DNA of 64,000 bases from Owenia fusiformis (Eukaryota; Annelida; Polychaeta; Sabellida; Oweniidae). The stretch is from assembly GCA_903813345.2 (NCBI GenBank), contig CAIIXF020000011.1:4614571-4678570 (forward strand), read 5' to 3'. Position numbers and translations under genes: made by a program. A model generated the notes under the pieces. It saw nothing but the letters and a program-made list of their open reading frames with translations. It did not search any database and was not told the origin of the DNA. This document shows positions 22,966 to 33,177 of the stretch, piece by piece (within the stretch, counting starts at the first letter, position 1; each line of letters starts with the position of its first letter).

Positions 22966-24431
22966 CAGGCCCATAGCCAGAGGCGACCCCCTGATATCTC
23001 CCAAAAAATGTGCGTCTTCCCTACATAAACTGGGCAATTGAGAAAAATTTGGGCCAGATTGTTTTCTCCGCGTCAATTCGGACATTTTTGTGCAACTTCC
23101 CTTGTGGATTGTCAGGATCGCCCTTTGTGTTTTGTTTAACATACCCTTCAATAGCGGATCCAGGGGGCAATATCGGGTAATTTCGAAGGGCCTCATTGGT
23201 GGGCCTTTTGGACATCACTTGGTTTTATTAGGACCTTACTATTTAATCTTAGGTCAAATTAACAAAAATTGGTTTCGAATTTTGGCCCAATTTTGCGGTA
23301 GGTGTGGAGAAAAATTTGGCCCATATTTTTAAAAACAATGCACAAATCTAAAAAAAGCATGTAATGCCCAGTAATGCGCGTTTTTATCTCGATTGCCAAT
23401 AGAGGAGTTTCCAAATAGCTTTAAAATCTTGCTAAATTTCGTTTTTTCATGACATTTTTAGAGATTTGCACTTTTTACCTCTAATGACTTACTTTTCTTT
23501 ATTTTCGATAGCATATTTGAATTCAGTGACAAGTTTTCTCCAATAATAAGTTTGATTTACACAGTTATGTAATTTAAATCATTTTCCATGATATTTAAAA
23601 AAACTTGGGCCAAATCTCCATTGGTGAAATACTAAGATTCATTAAAACCTTGGCTTATTCGTATGACAACCAACATTTTCATGTTTAATCACAATATGTA
23701 CATTAACAGTGACATCCGACAGTATACCATTCGAGTTTCAGACAGATTCAACCAACACTTTTTGATAAATCATGAAATTAAGTGACTATTGCAAGTTTCT
23801 AGCATTGACGTGAATGGAGGTGTGGCCCAAGAAAATCAAAGACAAACAAAGGTGACATCTATTATGGCAGCATTATTCAGCTATTTAGAAACTATACAAT
23901 TGTATGTGGGGAAGAGCAGGTAGTTTATAACTAGACTCTGCTCGCAGGGTATTAACAAGCGGATCCAGGCCTAGTTCAACAAGTTAAACTCAATAACACG
24001 GCTTTCATTTATTAATCTGAGTGTTCTTGTTGTCGTGATTGGGTTTAAAGGCCCAGACGAGGTTTAACTTGTTGAACTAATCCAGGCCATGCCCGGGGCA
24101 GGGAAAAATTTCGCAGGGGTATTACTTAGCCTTAGGCCTTTATTATTTAATTTTTGCCAAATTATCGAAAAGCCGGCCTAAATTGTTCAGAACTGCGGCC
24201 CAATATTTAGTTAAAGCTGTCCAGATTCTTTTTCTCATGCAAGCGCGGATATTTCTTCAGACTTGAATCTAAGAATGGGTGCCCCCATTCTTGGCTTCCA
24301 GTGCAGCCCAAGCCCTTCTTATTACTACCCAGGAGGTTGGTTTAATATAGGAGAAATTATTTGACGTCAGGCGTTGGGGCACAAGGGGGGTCGACCTCTC
24401 CCCCCTTACAAAAAGCTGGCTACGGGCATGT
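22966..24431. mobile_element. 1.47-kb CAGGCCC-type element nested in the 7-kb transposon
   Basis: The left end CAGGCCCATAGCCAG pairs with a right end ..GCTGGCTACGGGCATG. TAGTA occurs on both sides (22961-22965 and 24432-24436), fitting the 5-bp duplication of the two clearer family members in this window, although the right end has one extra base. Inside are a palindrome (CTAGTTCAACAAGTTAAAC near 23970 against GTTTAACTTGTTGAACTA near 24060) and one end (ACTAGACTCTGCTCGCAGGG at 23932-23953) of the family seen at 37504-42487. No coding region was seen. Confidence 0.55.
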
Positions 24432-25258
24432 TAGTAGAAGTGTTTTCTGTATATGTTTGATTTGTCCTCGTTATTCAACTTGACACGGCTACACAAACAG
24501 CTCACATCCAACAGTACTTTGGAGATAAACACAATAACTCGTATTCCGAAACACAAACAACACAAATGATATAAACACATAAACAACAAATTAATTGCAT
24601 TCCCAAACCAGGAAACCTCATTCAAAATACATCACTAACCCGTACACATAATTCCAATCATAACACAAACATAAATATATAATACAAACTCACCAAACAT
24701 ATAAGTTAAACATCAGATAAGACCTGACCAAGCAAGAAAATATATTTTTCAAACCACCAAACGCTTGGTTCTTTTTTCATTCAACAACGATATAAATAAC
24801 TGTACTAAAAGATCAGACAATTTAAGGAAGGGAATTTCCGTGTAACGGTAGATACACCTTACACCTATTATATACAGTGACCTAGATACATAATTAGCGA
24901 TTAATATACACATAAAACCACTCTTAAACCAACAAAACTATTATCCAAAGGAACATATATCAACGCGCATTATAACCAATCTCAATCAAGCCGATCAGAA
25001 AAGCAACAATATATTTCTCATAAATTAACAAACAAAGATATATCGTGACTGTTTCGTTCAGATATTTTTTGTTTTAGTACAAGGGGTCTCAATAATTTAT
25101 TCGTGTTGTGGATGAATCGGGCATCTTGGGTATTGGATCCGAATGTTGCTTTAAATGTCGCATTGACTTCGACCGTGATGTATTCATTTTGGAAAATATG
25201 TAAATTGAACCTTAAGAGATGGCTTTTCGAACGTCCATTATTTACTTGCTCGGAAAGG
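24432..25258. other. A+C-rich right interior of the 7-kb transposon
   Basis: Strongly enriched in A and C on the plus strand (for example ACACAAACAACACAAATG), a mirror of the G+T-rich left interior. It is not a recognisable reverse copy of that array. No gene seen. Confidence 0.5.
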
Positions 25259-25793
25259 GAAAAGCGTCCGGTAAAAAACACCGAACGGTATTAATGCATG
25301 CCATCATTAAAAGATGTCGCGTCGGTATACCGTCCGGAATTCACGGCAAGGAACGGTAAGAGCGTACGGGGGAATTTCACCGATCGGTAAAAGCGTCCGG
25401 TAAAAATGCACCGATCGGTAAAAGCGTCGGGTATACGGAGATAGGTATACCGTACGTACTGGATTTGGTCATGAAATACCGAACGCTATTACGAGAATTC
25501 AGATCGGGTAGTTTAGTAAAAGCGTCACGGTTTTAGGAAAATAGCGTCACGGTTTTTTTCAAAATCCGTGACGCTTTTTCGAAAAAAACGTGACGCTTTT
25601 TTTCAAAAATTGTCAGGCAAAATTAAGATTGGTCACGTTAAATGAAATAGGTAACGGAATTCCAAGCTATGTACGGTGGTTTAAGTGAAAGGGGTCACGG
25701 ATCCAAATTAGGCACTGGATTTTAAAAGCGTGCACCAAAACTACTAAATTAGGTACGTATTACTTTTGATACGGAATTCATGCCATACATATG

Positions 25794-26405
25794 GGGGTAT
25801 GCCGTGTCGGTTTGGGAGTCGATGGGGGGAGGGGGTCAGTCAATAAGAAACACTTAAAGTGGCTCTTAATATTAATAAAGCATAAAGTAAGTACAATATG
25901 GGATACTCATATGGGGGTATGCCATGTCGGTTTGGGAGTCGATGGGGGGAGGGGGTCAGTCAATAGGAAACACTTAAAGTGGCTCTTAATCCCGGGCTCT
26001 TAATATTAATAAAGCATAAAGTAAGTACAATATGGGATACTCATATGGCATATGCCATGTCGGTTTGGGAGTTGATTGGGTGAGGGGGGTCAGTTAATAG
26101 GAAACACGTAAAGTGGCTCTTATGAATAAAGCATAAAGTAAGTACAATATGGGATACTCATATGGGGGTATGCCATGTCGGTTTGGGAGTTGATGGGGGT
26201 AGGGGGGTCAGTTAATAGGAAACACTTAAAGTGGCTCTTAATATTAATAAAGCATAAAGTAAGTACAATATGGGATACTCATATGGGGGTATGCCATGTC
26301 GGTTTGGGAGTTGATGGGGGTAGGGGGGTCAGTTAATAGGAAACACTTAAAGTGGCACTTATAAATAAAGCATAAAGTTAAGTACAATATGGGATACTCA
26401 ATATA
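25794..26405. repeat. ~120-bp minisatellite (right part), units carrying GTAAGT
   Basis: About five units of GTACAATATGGGATACTCAT, ATGGGGGTATGCCATGTCGG, TTTGGGAGTTGATGGGGG...CACTTAAAGTGGCTCTTA...AAAGCATAAAGTAA. Each unit border has the perfect donor-like AAAGTAAGTACAA. It continues the array at 18624-18772 across the transposon. Confidence 0.9.
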
Positions 26406-27152
26406 GGGTTAGTAGCTTTGAAATCTCTATGAAATCTTGGTTTATGAGACTTTAGGAGATCTCCTTTCCAGATCACAATTTAAACTTAAATTACAGTTCA
26501 CAAGTCAACAAGACCATCTACCTGCACACCGAGTTCTACATTCATCAAATAGCAATATTTTCATAAATCAAGAAATTAAGTGACTTTGCTAGTTATCTCT
26601 ATATCATAAATCTGGCCCTATACCAAAATGTCATCCGATTTAAATTTTTGTTTAACTGCAGAACTTAACACTATTTTTTATAACCAATCCTTAATCAAGA
26701 AACACAGATTGGGTCACAATGATATGTCTTTTGTTATGCTTTTTGCGATAAGAACAAAATTGTCCCCGTGGATTATTGAGCGAAATAACTAGCCTTAGGG
26801 ATTACTGTTAAAATAATATAGTGTTATCCCAAGGATTCTTTTCTCAGGTGGGTGCAAAATTGTCATTTTCACAACTCAGACCAATATTAGTCAAAATATG
26901 CCCATTTTTCATGATTTTTCAATTTTTAAGTGGGTGGAAATGGATTTCTCAGGTGGGTGCAAGCCTTTTCTTAAAATCTCAGGTGGGTGCTGCACCCACT
27001 TGCTTTAATGCTGGGGAGATCCCTGTAATTATTCCAAGAGATGTTGTCCTGCCTAGCCATGCAACATTTATGAAAATAATATATAGAATTAACTGCTATG
27101 ATGAAATAAATATATGTTGGACAGCTAAATGTTGAAATTCTTCCATTTGTAG
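26406..27152. other. End of intron 2, with a dispersed repeat
   Basis: 26840-27030 (CTCAGGTGGGTGCAA..., ...CACCCACTTGCTTTAATGCT) has a second copy at 34075-34225. Otherwise nothing is recognised. Confidence 0.5.
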
Positions 27153-27240
27153 GGCTGGTTGTCAGTTACAGAGGCAGATCATGGGGGCTGGGCCAACACC
27201 AATCACATTTGTATACAGGAGAAAGACGACAACTTGCTAA
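27153..27240 (+). CDS. Secreted Cys-containing protein, exon 3 (C-terminus)
   Basis: The acceptor GAAATTCTTCCATTTGTAG is a strong site. The first base G completes AA from exon 2 to Lys, then 28 codons (AGCQLQRQIMGAGPTPITF..., ending KTTTC) run to TAA at 27238-27240. Ending on Cys immediately before the stop fits a small disulphide-bonded secreted protein, although five mature Cys is an odd number, so one may be free or pair between chains. Seventeen bases after the stop a transposon (27257-29337) is inserted, so the native 3' UTR is split. Confidence 0.75.
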
Positions 27241-27256
27241 ACCTATCCATACATAT

Positions 27257-29337
27257 CAGGCCACCTAGACTTCCAACAACGCGAACATCAGTTCTAATAC
27301 CGCGAACTACGTTCCTTGCACTCGAACCACGAATCTTATATCGCGAACGTGAAATCTTATGTCGCGCACCACCATTTCCTTGTTTCCGAACACATTTCTT
27401 GTACCTCGCACAGAGATCCGTTACCGCGAACAATTTGTACATAATACATCCGGGTGTTTGGGATTCCAAGTTACATGTATATACCATGCAACGGAGTGAA
27501 ACAAGGAAACGAAATTCAGTTTCTCCTCCGCTTTCGTCGGACTTTCGTTCCTATGAAAAGCATGCACTTGCATGTTAGATGACCCATTCGTCACTGTATT
27601 TTGAAACGTAATCTTAAGATTAACATCCATGCTCCGAGTTGGCAGGGCTTTAAATGATGTGTCAAAGGAAAGCACTGCGTCCCACAGTCATTCATTTTTG
27701 GGATCAGAGAGTATCTGCGCACGGTGTGGTGTAATAGGAGATGTCATTTGTAAAAGTGATATTTTTTCCTTTTTATGACCGCCATTTTTTCAGACAAGTT
27801 TCTAAAATTTTAAAGATTGTATCATTTAGAGCAATATATTGGGCACATTTCTGAAAAACTCAAAAGACTCTGTTCATTGACCTTTCCTATGCTCCTACTT
27901 AAAGCTATTTACAGTGACCTTTTCAGAGGACTGAAAAAGTTATTTCATCATGTCTAGGGTCATTCTGACCATGGTCAGTGTGATCCTGGTCACACTGCAT
28001 CATGCGACCTTTAACTACAAGGTTTACTTTTATACAGTACACCTACATTGTAGTAATCAGTTATGGCTGTATTCTGTGTAGATGCACTGGCCCGCCCCTC
28101 CCTCTGAGATGGGCCCAGAAAAAAGGGTCCGACATTTTAGCGCTCCACATGTCTTGGGTCAGATATCGTCCTGGTTGCTGAAGTCAGGAATATTTTGGGA
28201 ACATGGGGCAAAACGGCCCTCATAATAGTTTGATCCGTGCAGAGGTTTTTCTAATCTCTCAATCATCGCGAACTTTCATGTTCCATCTTATGAAGGGATT
28301 ATATTTCACATTTTCTGTGATTTTTCAGAGTGTTCGAAAATAATGTTGAGAGTAGGGCAAAATGACCCATGGGTGGGGCAGAACAGCCCACAATGAAAGC
28401 TTCGGTTTTAAAACTAAGATTAATTAACTACAGGACTCGTCAACACACATTTATTTCAGACGGTCAAAGATTAGACAGATAAAGTATTCTTAGCCCTTAC
28501 CCTAAAATTATGATTTAGTAGTCATTTGATATGTTTTGAAACAAAAACCAAGTGTTAAAATCTTTATCAGGATGATAGATTGTTATTTTCCTGTATGTAA
28601 ACAGTTAATCCCACAAGCCGTAATGGGGGAGGGGGCAACATTTAAGTTAAGTTTTCATCTAAAACGTCGACAGGCCAAGGGTAGCATCTTCAAATTATCA
28701 GTAGCTGGAGCGACAGATATAGCATATCAAGTATTCTATAAAATCAGGAATATTGTACATAGGGTAACTCATTTCTTGATTATGATGCAATCATCGGCTC
28801 AAATGGACAAATTTGGAAAAAGCTGGTAAAGAGAGAGAAGATATTCTGGATTTTGAAGCCCTGTGATCGGAGGATGTCACTAATTTGGCCATACGTGTTG
28901 TTACTCATAAGTCAGGTTTTTGTTGTTATTACCCAGCCCTTTCACTGAAAATGTCAATGCGCGTGATTGCAAGGTAGTCCCAATATCTTGTGTTTCCTAG
29001 AGCTTGAAAATAATGTTATCGTCAATGATTGGATATTCATTCACATGCATGAAAAACTGGGAAAATATTTCCTCCGCATTCCACATGAAAACACCTCTTT
29101 GGAATTACACTTATGCGTAATAATACGAACAAAATTACGGACTTTTTTCGATCAGATGCGTGGTTCGCGGTAACGGATCTTTGTGCGCGGTACAAGAAAT
29201 ATGTTCGGAAACAAGGAAATGGTGGTGCGCGACATAAGATTTCACGTTCGCGATATGAGATTCGTGGTTCGAGTGCAAGGAACGTAGTTCGGGGTATCAG
29301 AACTGATGTTCGCGTTGTTGGAAGTCTAGGAGGCCTG
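27257..29337. mobile_element. 2.1-kb TIR transposon with CGCGAAC motifs, inserted in a 3' UTR
   Basis: 27257-27432 is the near reverse complement of about 29162-29337. The ends read CAGGCC(A/T)CCTAGACTTCC and CATAT flanks both sides (27252-27256 and 29338-29342), a 5-bp duplication. Inside each arm CGCGAAC or close variants recur roughly every 20-40 bases (ACGCGAACATC, ACCGCGAACTACG, ATCGCGAACGTG), likely binding sites. The interior contains a relic of the TTAA MITE family (27785-28010) and no transposase. The 5-bp duplication and CAGG ends resemble hAT-like groups, but the superfamily is uncertain. Confidence 0.82.
27785..28010. repeat. Relic of the long-TIR TTAA MITE family
   Basis: Shares TGTATCATTTAGAGCAATAT, ATTGGGCACATTTCTGA, TGACCTTTCCT and CATTCTGACCATGGTCA with the right arm of the intact element at 53908-54664. 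Only about one arm remains. Confidence 0.7.
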
Positions 29338-29380
29338 CATATGTATAAATTGTTTAGTCTATACATAGAAATGCCATATA

Positions 29381-29386
29381 AATAAA
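29381..29386 (+). terminator. Candidate poly(A) signal of the secreted Cys protein gene
   Basis: AATAAA about 40 bases past the right border of the transposon. If used, the mRNA would carry the whole 2.1-kb inverted-repeat element in its 3' UTR. In the empty site it would lie only about 60 bases past the stop codon. Confidence 0.4.
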
Positions 29387-29559
29387 CGTTGCTAAACTGT
29401 TTAAAACCAAGTATTATGAGTTAATTGGAAAAATGGTGAAAATTACTTCAAATAAATCGGATGAACCAAATAACAGACACACACACATACACAATCCATC
29501 CGGCGTTTGGAAGCTCTAATAATTTCTCAATGTTTTTGTACCAATTGGTAATGACTCAG

Positions 29560-29880
29560 TACTACTGAGTCAGTACCATGAAGAATATGAGTTAATACCG
29601 CAAAAGTTCTATTGAGTTAGTACCCGGTGTCAATAGAGTTAGTACCAAGAAGAGTTCTTTTTAGTTACAACAATGAAAAGTACTATCTAGTTAGTGCCTT
29701 AAAGAGTGTTATTAAGTACTATGAAGAGTCAGAGAACCATGAAGAGAACATATTATTGGGTTAATACCATTTTATTAAGTTAGTACCAAGAAGAGGTCTA
29801 TTAAGTTAGTACAATGAATAGTGGTATTGAGTTAGTACCATAAAGAGTACAGTGATTACTAAAGAGTACTAATATGTTCA
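29560..29880. repeat. Degenerate ~22-30-bp minisatellite
   Basis: Units built on ATTGAGTTAGTACCA and AAGAGT, diverged, about a dozen copies. No exon border is seen. Confidence 0.7.
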
Positions 29881-30036
29881 TTATTCTACTATTATATTCT
29901 AGTATTTTTATTTGGAACTTTATGCATACTTAGCTCTACTATAGTCAATACTACACTTCCATTCCAAGCAATATTGTAGCAGAAAATACAAAGCCGGACA
30001 GAAAGCTTCTAAAAAATGTTACATCCACTTCCCGCT

Positions 30037-30218
30037 CAGGCCCGTAGCCAGGGGGGGGGTTCGCAGGGTTCGAATTCTTTCAAAATCATGCAGTTTTTCA
30101 CCATTTTGAATACTTCTCAAGTGATTTTAGCCATATTTGGGCCAAAATTGTCAAATGTGAACCCCCCCTGGAAATTTTTGAAACTGAACCCCCTTGGCGA
30201 ATCCTGGCTATGGGCCTG
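30037..30218. mobile_element. 182-bp CAGGCCC-type MITE with 5-bp target duplication
   Basis: The ends CAGGCCCGTAGCCAGGGGG and CCTGGCTATGGGCCTG are inverted, and CCGCT flanks both sides (30032-30036, 30219-30223). Ends or fragments of this abundant family also occur at 19626, 22966, 24431, 33878, 34470-34720 and 63250-63275. Confidence 0.85.
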
Positions 30219-30253
30219 CCGCTGTTACTTATCCGATCATAATATTTTTTTAC

Positions 30254-30404
30254 CTGTATGTGCTATGGCATCACTGTTGGCATCGATGTTATCATAGGGG
30301 GCGCTATGCATAGTAAGATCATCTGCATTGGCATAATCCTGCATAGAATAATCAGCATTGGTGTACATCTCTTGGTCACTTTCTATAATATCATCAGCAT
30401 TCTC
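30254..30404 (-). CDS. Tyrosine-rich tail gene, 151-base exon with repeated Tyr motifs
   Basis: On the minus strand TATGTTTTTATAG precedes 50 codons starting ENADDIIESDQEMYTNADYS and ending NSDAIAHT plus one base. GTAAAA follows. It enters in phase 0, as exon 33328-33178 leaves, and exits in phase 1, as exon 12148 requires. It has four Tyr (EMYTN, ADYSM, QDYAN, APYDN) in an acidic context and no hydrophobic run, like the cytoplasmic tails of receptors that are tyrosine-phosphorylated. That role is inferred. Its own first ~73 bases are the source of the 87-bp array filling the preceding intron. Confidence 0.72.
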
Positions 30405-31536
30405 CTATAAAAACATACAATAATCAGCACTGGTATACATCTCTTGGTCACTTTCTATAGCATCATCAGTACATTCTCCAATAGCATTCTCCTATAAAAC
30501 ATACAAACATCAGCACTGTTGTACATCTTTTGGTCACATTCTATAACATCATCAGTACATTCTCCAATAGCATTCTTCTATAAAAACATACAATAATCAG
30601 CTTTGGTGTACATCTCTTGGTCACTTTCTATGACATCATCAGTACATTCTCCAATAGCATTCTTCTATAAAAACATACAATAATCAGCAGTGGTGTACAT
30701 CTCTTGGTCGCTTTCAATAACATCATCAGTACATTCTCGAATGGCATTCTCCTATAAAAACATACAATAATCAGCACTGATGTACATCTCTTGGTCACTT
30801 TCTCTAACATCATCAGTACATTCTCCAATAGCATTCTCCTATAAAAACATAGAACAATCAGCACTGGTGTACATCTCTTGGTCACTTTTTATAACATCAT
30901 CAGTACATTCTCCAATAGCATTCTCCTATAAAAACATAGAACAATCAGCACTGGTGTACATCTCTTGGTCACTTTCTATAACATTATCAGTACATTCTCC
31001 AATGGCATTCTCCTATAAAAACATAGAATAATCAGCATTGGTGTACATCTCTTGGTCACTTTCTCTAACATCATCAGTACATTCTCCAATAGCATTCTCC
31101 TATAAAAACATAGAACAATCAGCAGTGGTGTACATCTCTTGGTCACTTTCTATAACATCATCAGTACATTCTCCAATAGCATTCTCCTATAAAAACATAC
31201 AATAATCAGCAGTGGTGTACATCTCTTGGTCACTTTCTCTAACATCATCAGTACATTCTCCAATAGCATTCTCCTATAAAAACATACAATAATCAGCACT
31301 GGTGTACATCTCTTGGTCACTTTCTATAACATCATCAGTACATTCTCCAATAGCATTCTCCTATAAAAACATACAATAATCAGCACAGGCGTTCATCTGT
31401 TGGTCACTTTCTATGACATCATCAATACATTCTCGAATGGCATTCTCCTATAAAAACATACAATAATCAGCACTGGTGTAAATCTCTTGGTCACTTTCTA
31501 TAACATCATCAGTACATTCTCCAATAGCATTCTCCT
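30405..31536. repeat. 87-bp array copying the start of an exon and its 3' splice site (~13 units)
   Basis: On the minus strand each unit reads GAGAATGCTATTGGAGAATG...GATGTTATAGAAAGTGACC, AAGAGATGTACACCAGTGCT, GATTATTGTATGTTTTTATAG (last block quoted across the junction; 20 bases or fewer each on reading GATTATTGTATG and TTTTTATAG). The first ~73 bases copy exon 30404-30254 and the last ~14 copy its acceptor. The array abuts the real acceptor. After a hAT insertion a final partial unit (33124-33177) runs right into the donor of exon 33178. Confidence 0.93.
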
Positions 31537-31544
31537 ATAAAAAC

Positions 31545-33115
31545 TAGTGTTGTCGCGATTAATCGATACATTGCGATATACATCGCCAAAGCTGGTTCTG
31601 GCGATGCATCGTTGTCTGAAACAAAACATCGATGTTTTAAAAAAAATTAATTTGTTATAAAACGCCCTTTCTTATTTTATTTCAGAGGTGGCGTTAACGC
31701 AATTTTTTACGTTTTTTACTCACATTTTTGCAACTCTGACGCAAATATTCATTGTCTACCGAGTCTTTCTGACGCACGTTTGTTTCACATGCAAAATCCC
31801 CGCTTGGTACTTGGTTAAATTGATCCCTATACGTGAAAATACGTGATTGATCAAACTTATAATTTTGCTAATTCCGGAAATCTAACATTTCGTTCAGCGC
31901 AATCGAGCCTCCTTCCTACCGATCATTTTCTTATTTCGGTATTTCATATAATTTTTAAAGCCCTGTGATTCAGATTCAATGATAAACTTGAAAACATTGA
32001 TCGATCCCTCGATTTGTTTATCTCGTGTGCTAGGGGGCGTATCAAAAATGCAATACAACGAACATAACATTGAACAATAATTTATTAATTTCATACTCCC
32101 TTCTAAGGATTTTAGTGATCGTATATTTATCTAAATTACCGCATAAAATCTTTCCTTGAATGTTCACACGCTAGATTTACGAACCTTTAGTTTCCTTCGC
32201 AAGTTCGCAAAATTCCTTCGCTAAGTTAGCAAGTTTCCTTGAGCCGTCCCCTTCATCAGCATGCGCAGATGTAATGCGCAGTAGGTTTATCAATGGTGCT
32301 CACAGTGACCGATCTATCGTAAGTTTTCACCAAGTATTTTCAATTAACTCCCTCAAGTTAAGATCTTCGATTCACTAGATCTGAAGCTGATCCTATGAAG
32401 ATAGATAATGGGCACATGAAAATCCAGTCGATCGCACATTAAGGGGGGTAATGATGATAAATTAGGTATGAAAACAAATCTACTTTCGGTTTCATTTTAT
32501 AATTACAAGATTCTACCGTATTCAATTTAAATGATGCCCAGTATTGTGGTCGGACTTATATTGCCGTTTTAGACTTTGGAATGATTGCAAAAATGTTGAA
32601 TTTCAACATGAAACGCTTTGACCCCAATTTGTGTAACTCCACACAGGGAGAAACTCCTCTCCCACTCCATTCACACCCATGACTCGCTGGACCAGATAAT
32701 CAGATGATTAATAGTGACATTTTTCTTGCAATTGCCTAATTAATTAATTGTTAGTTGTTAATGTGCTATAAGAGTACAATAAAAGGTATGCACAAAATCA
32801 AAAAATAGATTTTGTATGTGGTTTCTACATTTTGTATGCATTTTTACTCAAGAAAAACACTTTTATAGCTTTGACTCAACTTTTTTTCTTGTGACTCACT
32901 TTTTTGAAACTACCTGAGTCATGATGACTCACAAAAATATATGCCTACCGCCACCGCTGATTTTGATGCAAATTGCTTACCTTTTTTCATGTCTTATTTC
33001 ATTTTCCAATGTTTTCTGATATTTTTTAGCTTTAAAATTGTTTTAGCTAGTCGAAATGAACCATAACCGATGCATCGATGTACGATTATGGCACATCGCG
33101 ACAACCATTATAATA
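31545..33115. mobile_element. 1.57-kb non-autonomous hAT-type element inside the 87-bp array
   Basis: The 8-bp direct repeat ATAAAAAC flanks it (31537-31544 and 33116-33123), and the array unit (CCTATAAAAACATAC) shows the empty site. Left end TAGTGTTGTCGCGAT, right end (reverse) with GGTTGTCGCGATG. Subterminal ATCGAT and ACATCGATG motifs recur near both ends. An 8-bp duplication and such ends are typical of hAT. No transposase frame was found. Confidence 0.85.
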
Positions 33116-33177
33116 ATAAAAACATACAATAATCAGCACTGGTGTACATCTCTTGGTCGCTTTCTATCAGTACATAC

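Larger units (their letters stand above)
18779..25787. mobile_element. 7.0-kb transposon with ~530-bp terminal inverted repeats
   Basis: 18779-19308 is the imperfect reverse complement of about 25259-25787, beginning TATGGCATGAATTCCGTATC. CATATG flanks both ends (18773-18778 and 25788-25793), and an uninterrupted neighbouring minisatellite unit (ACTCATATGGGGG) shows the empty site, so the borders are well defined. Because CATATG is itself a palindrome, a target duplication of 6, 4 or 2 bp all fit. Each TIR holds a cluster of GCGTCACGG motifs in alternating orientation (18970-19050 and 25525-25600) and several CCGATCGGT-type palindromes, candidate transposase sites. No transposase frame is seen inside, so this copy looks non-autonomous. 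The superfamily is not assigned. It lies in intron 2 of the secreted Cys protein gene. Confidence 0.85.

Noticed and set aside
18779-25787. Polinton/Maverick assignment for the 7-kb element
   Set aside because: A 6-bp duplication and long TIRs would fit, but no polymerase, integrase or capsid frame is seen, the element is short, and the ends do not begin with AG.
27159-27578. 139-codon frame on the plus strand
   Set aside because: It begins in the wrong frame over exon 3 of the secreted Cys gene and continues through the transposon arm; the Arg-rich repeats come from the CGCGAAC motifs.
30628-31031. Open frames across the 87-bp array
   Set aside because: The repeat length is divisible by three. 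The frames shown do not match the exon-like frame, which ends in TAG at every unit.
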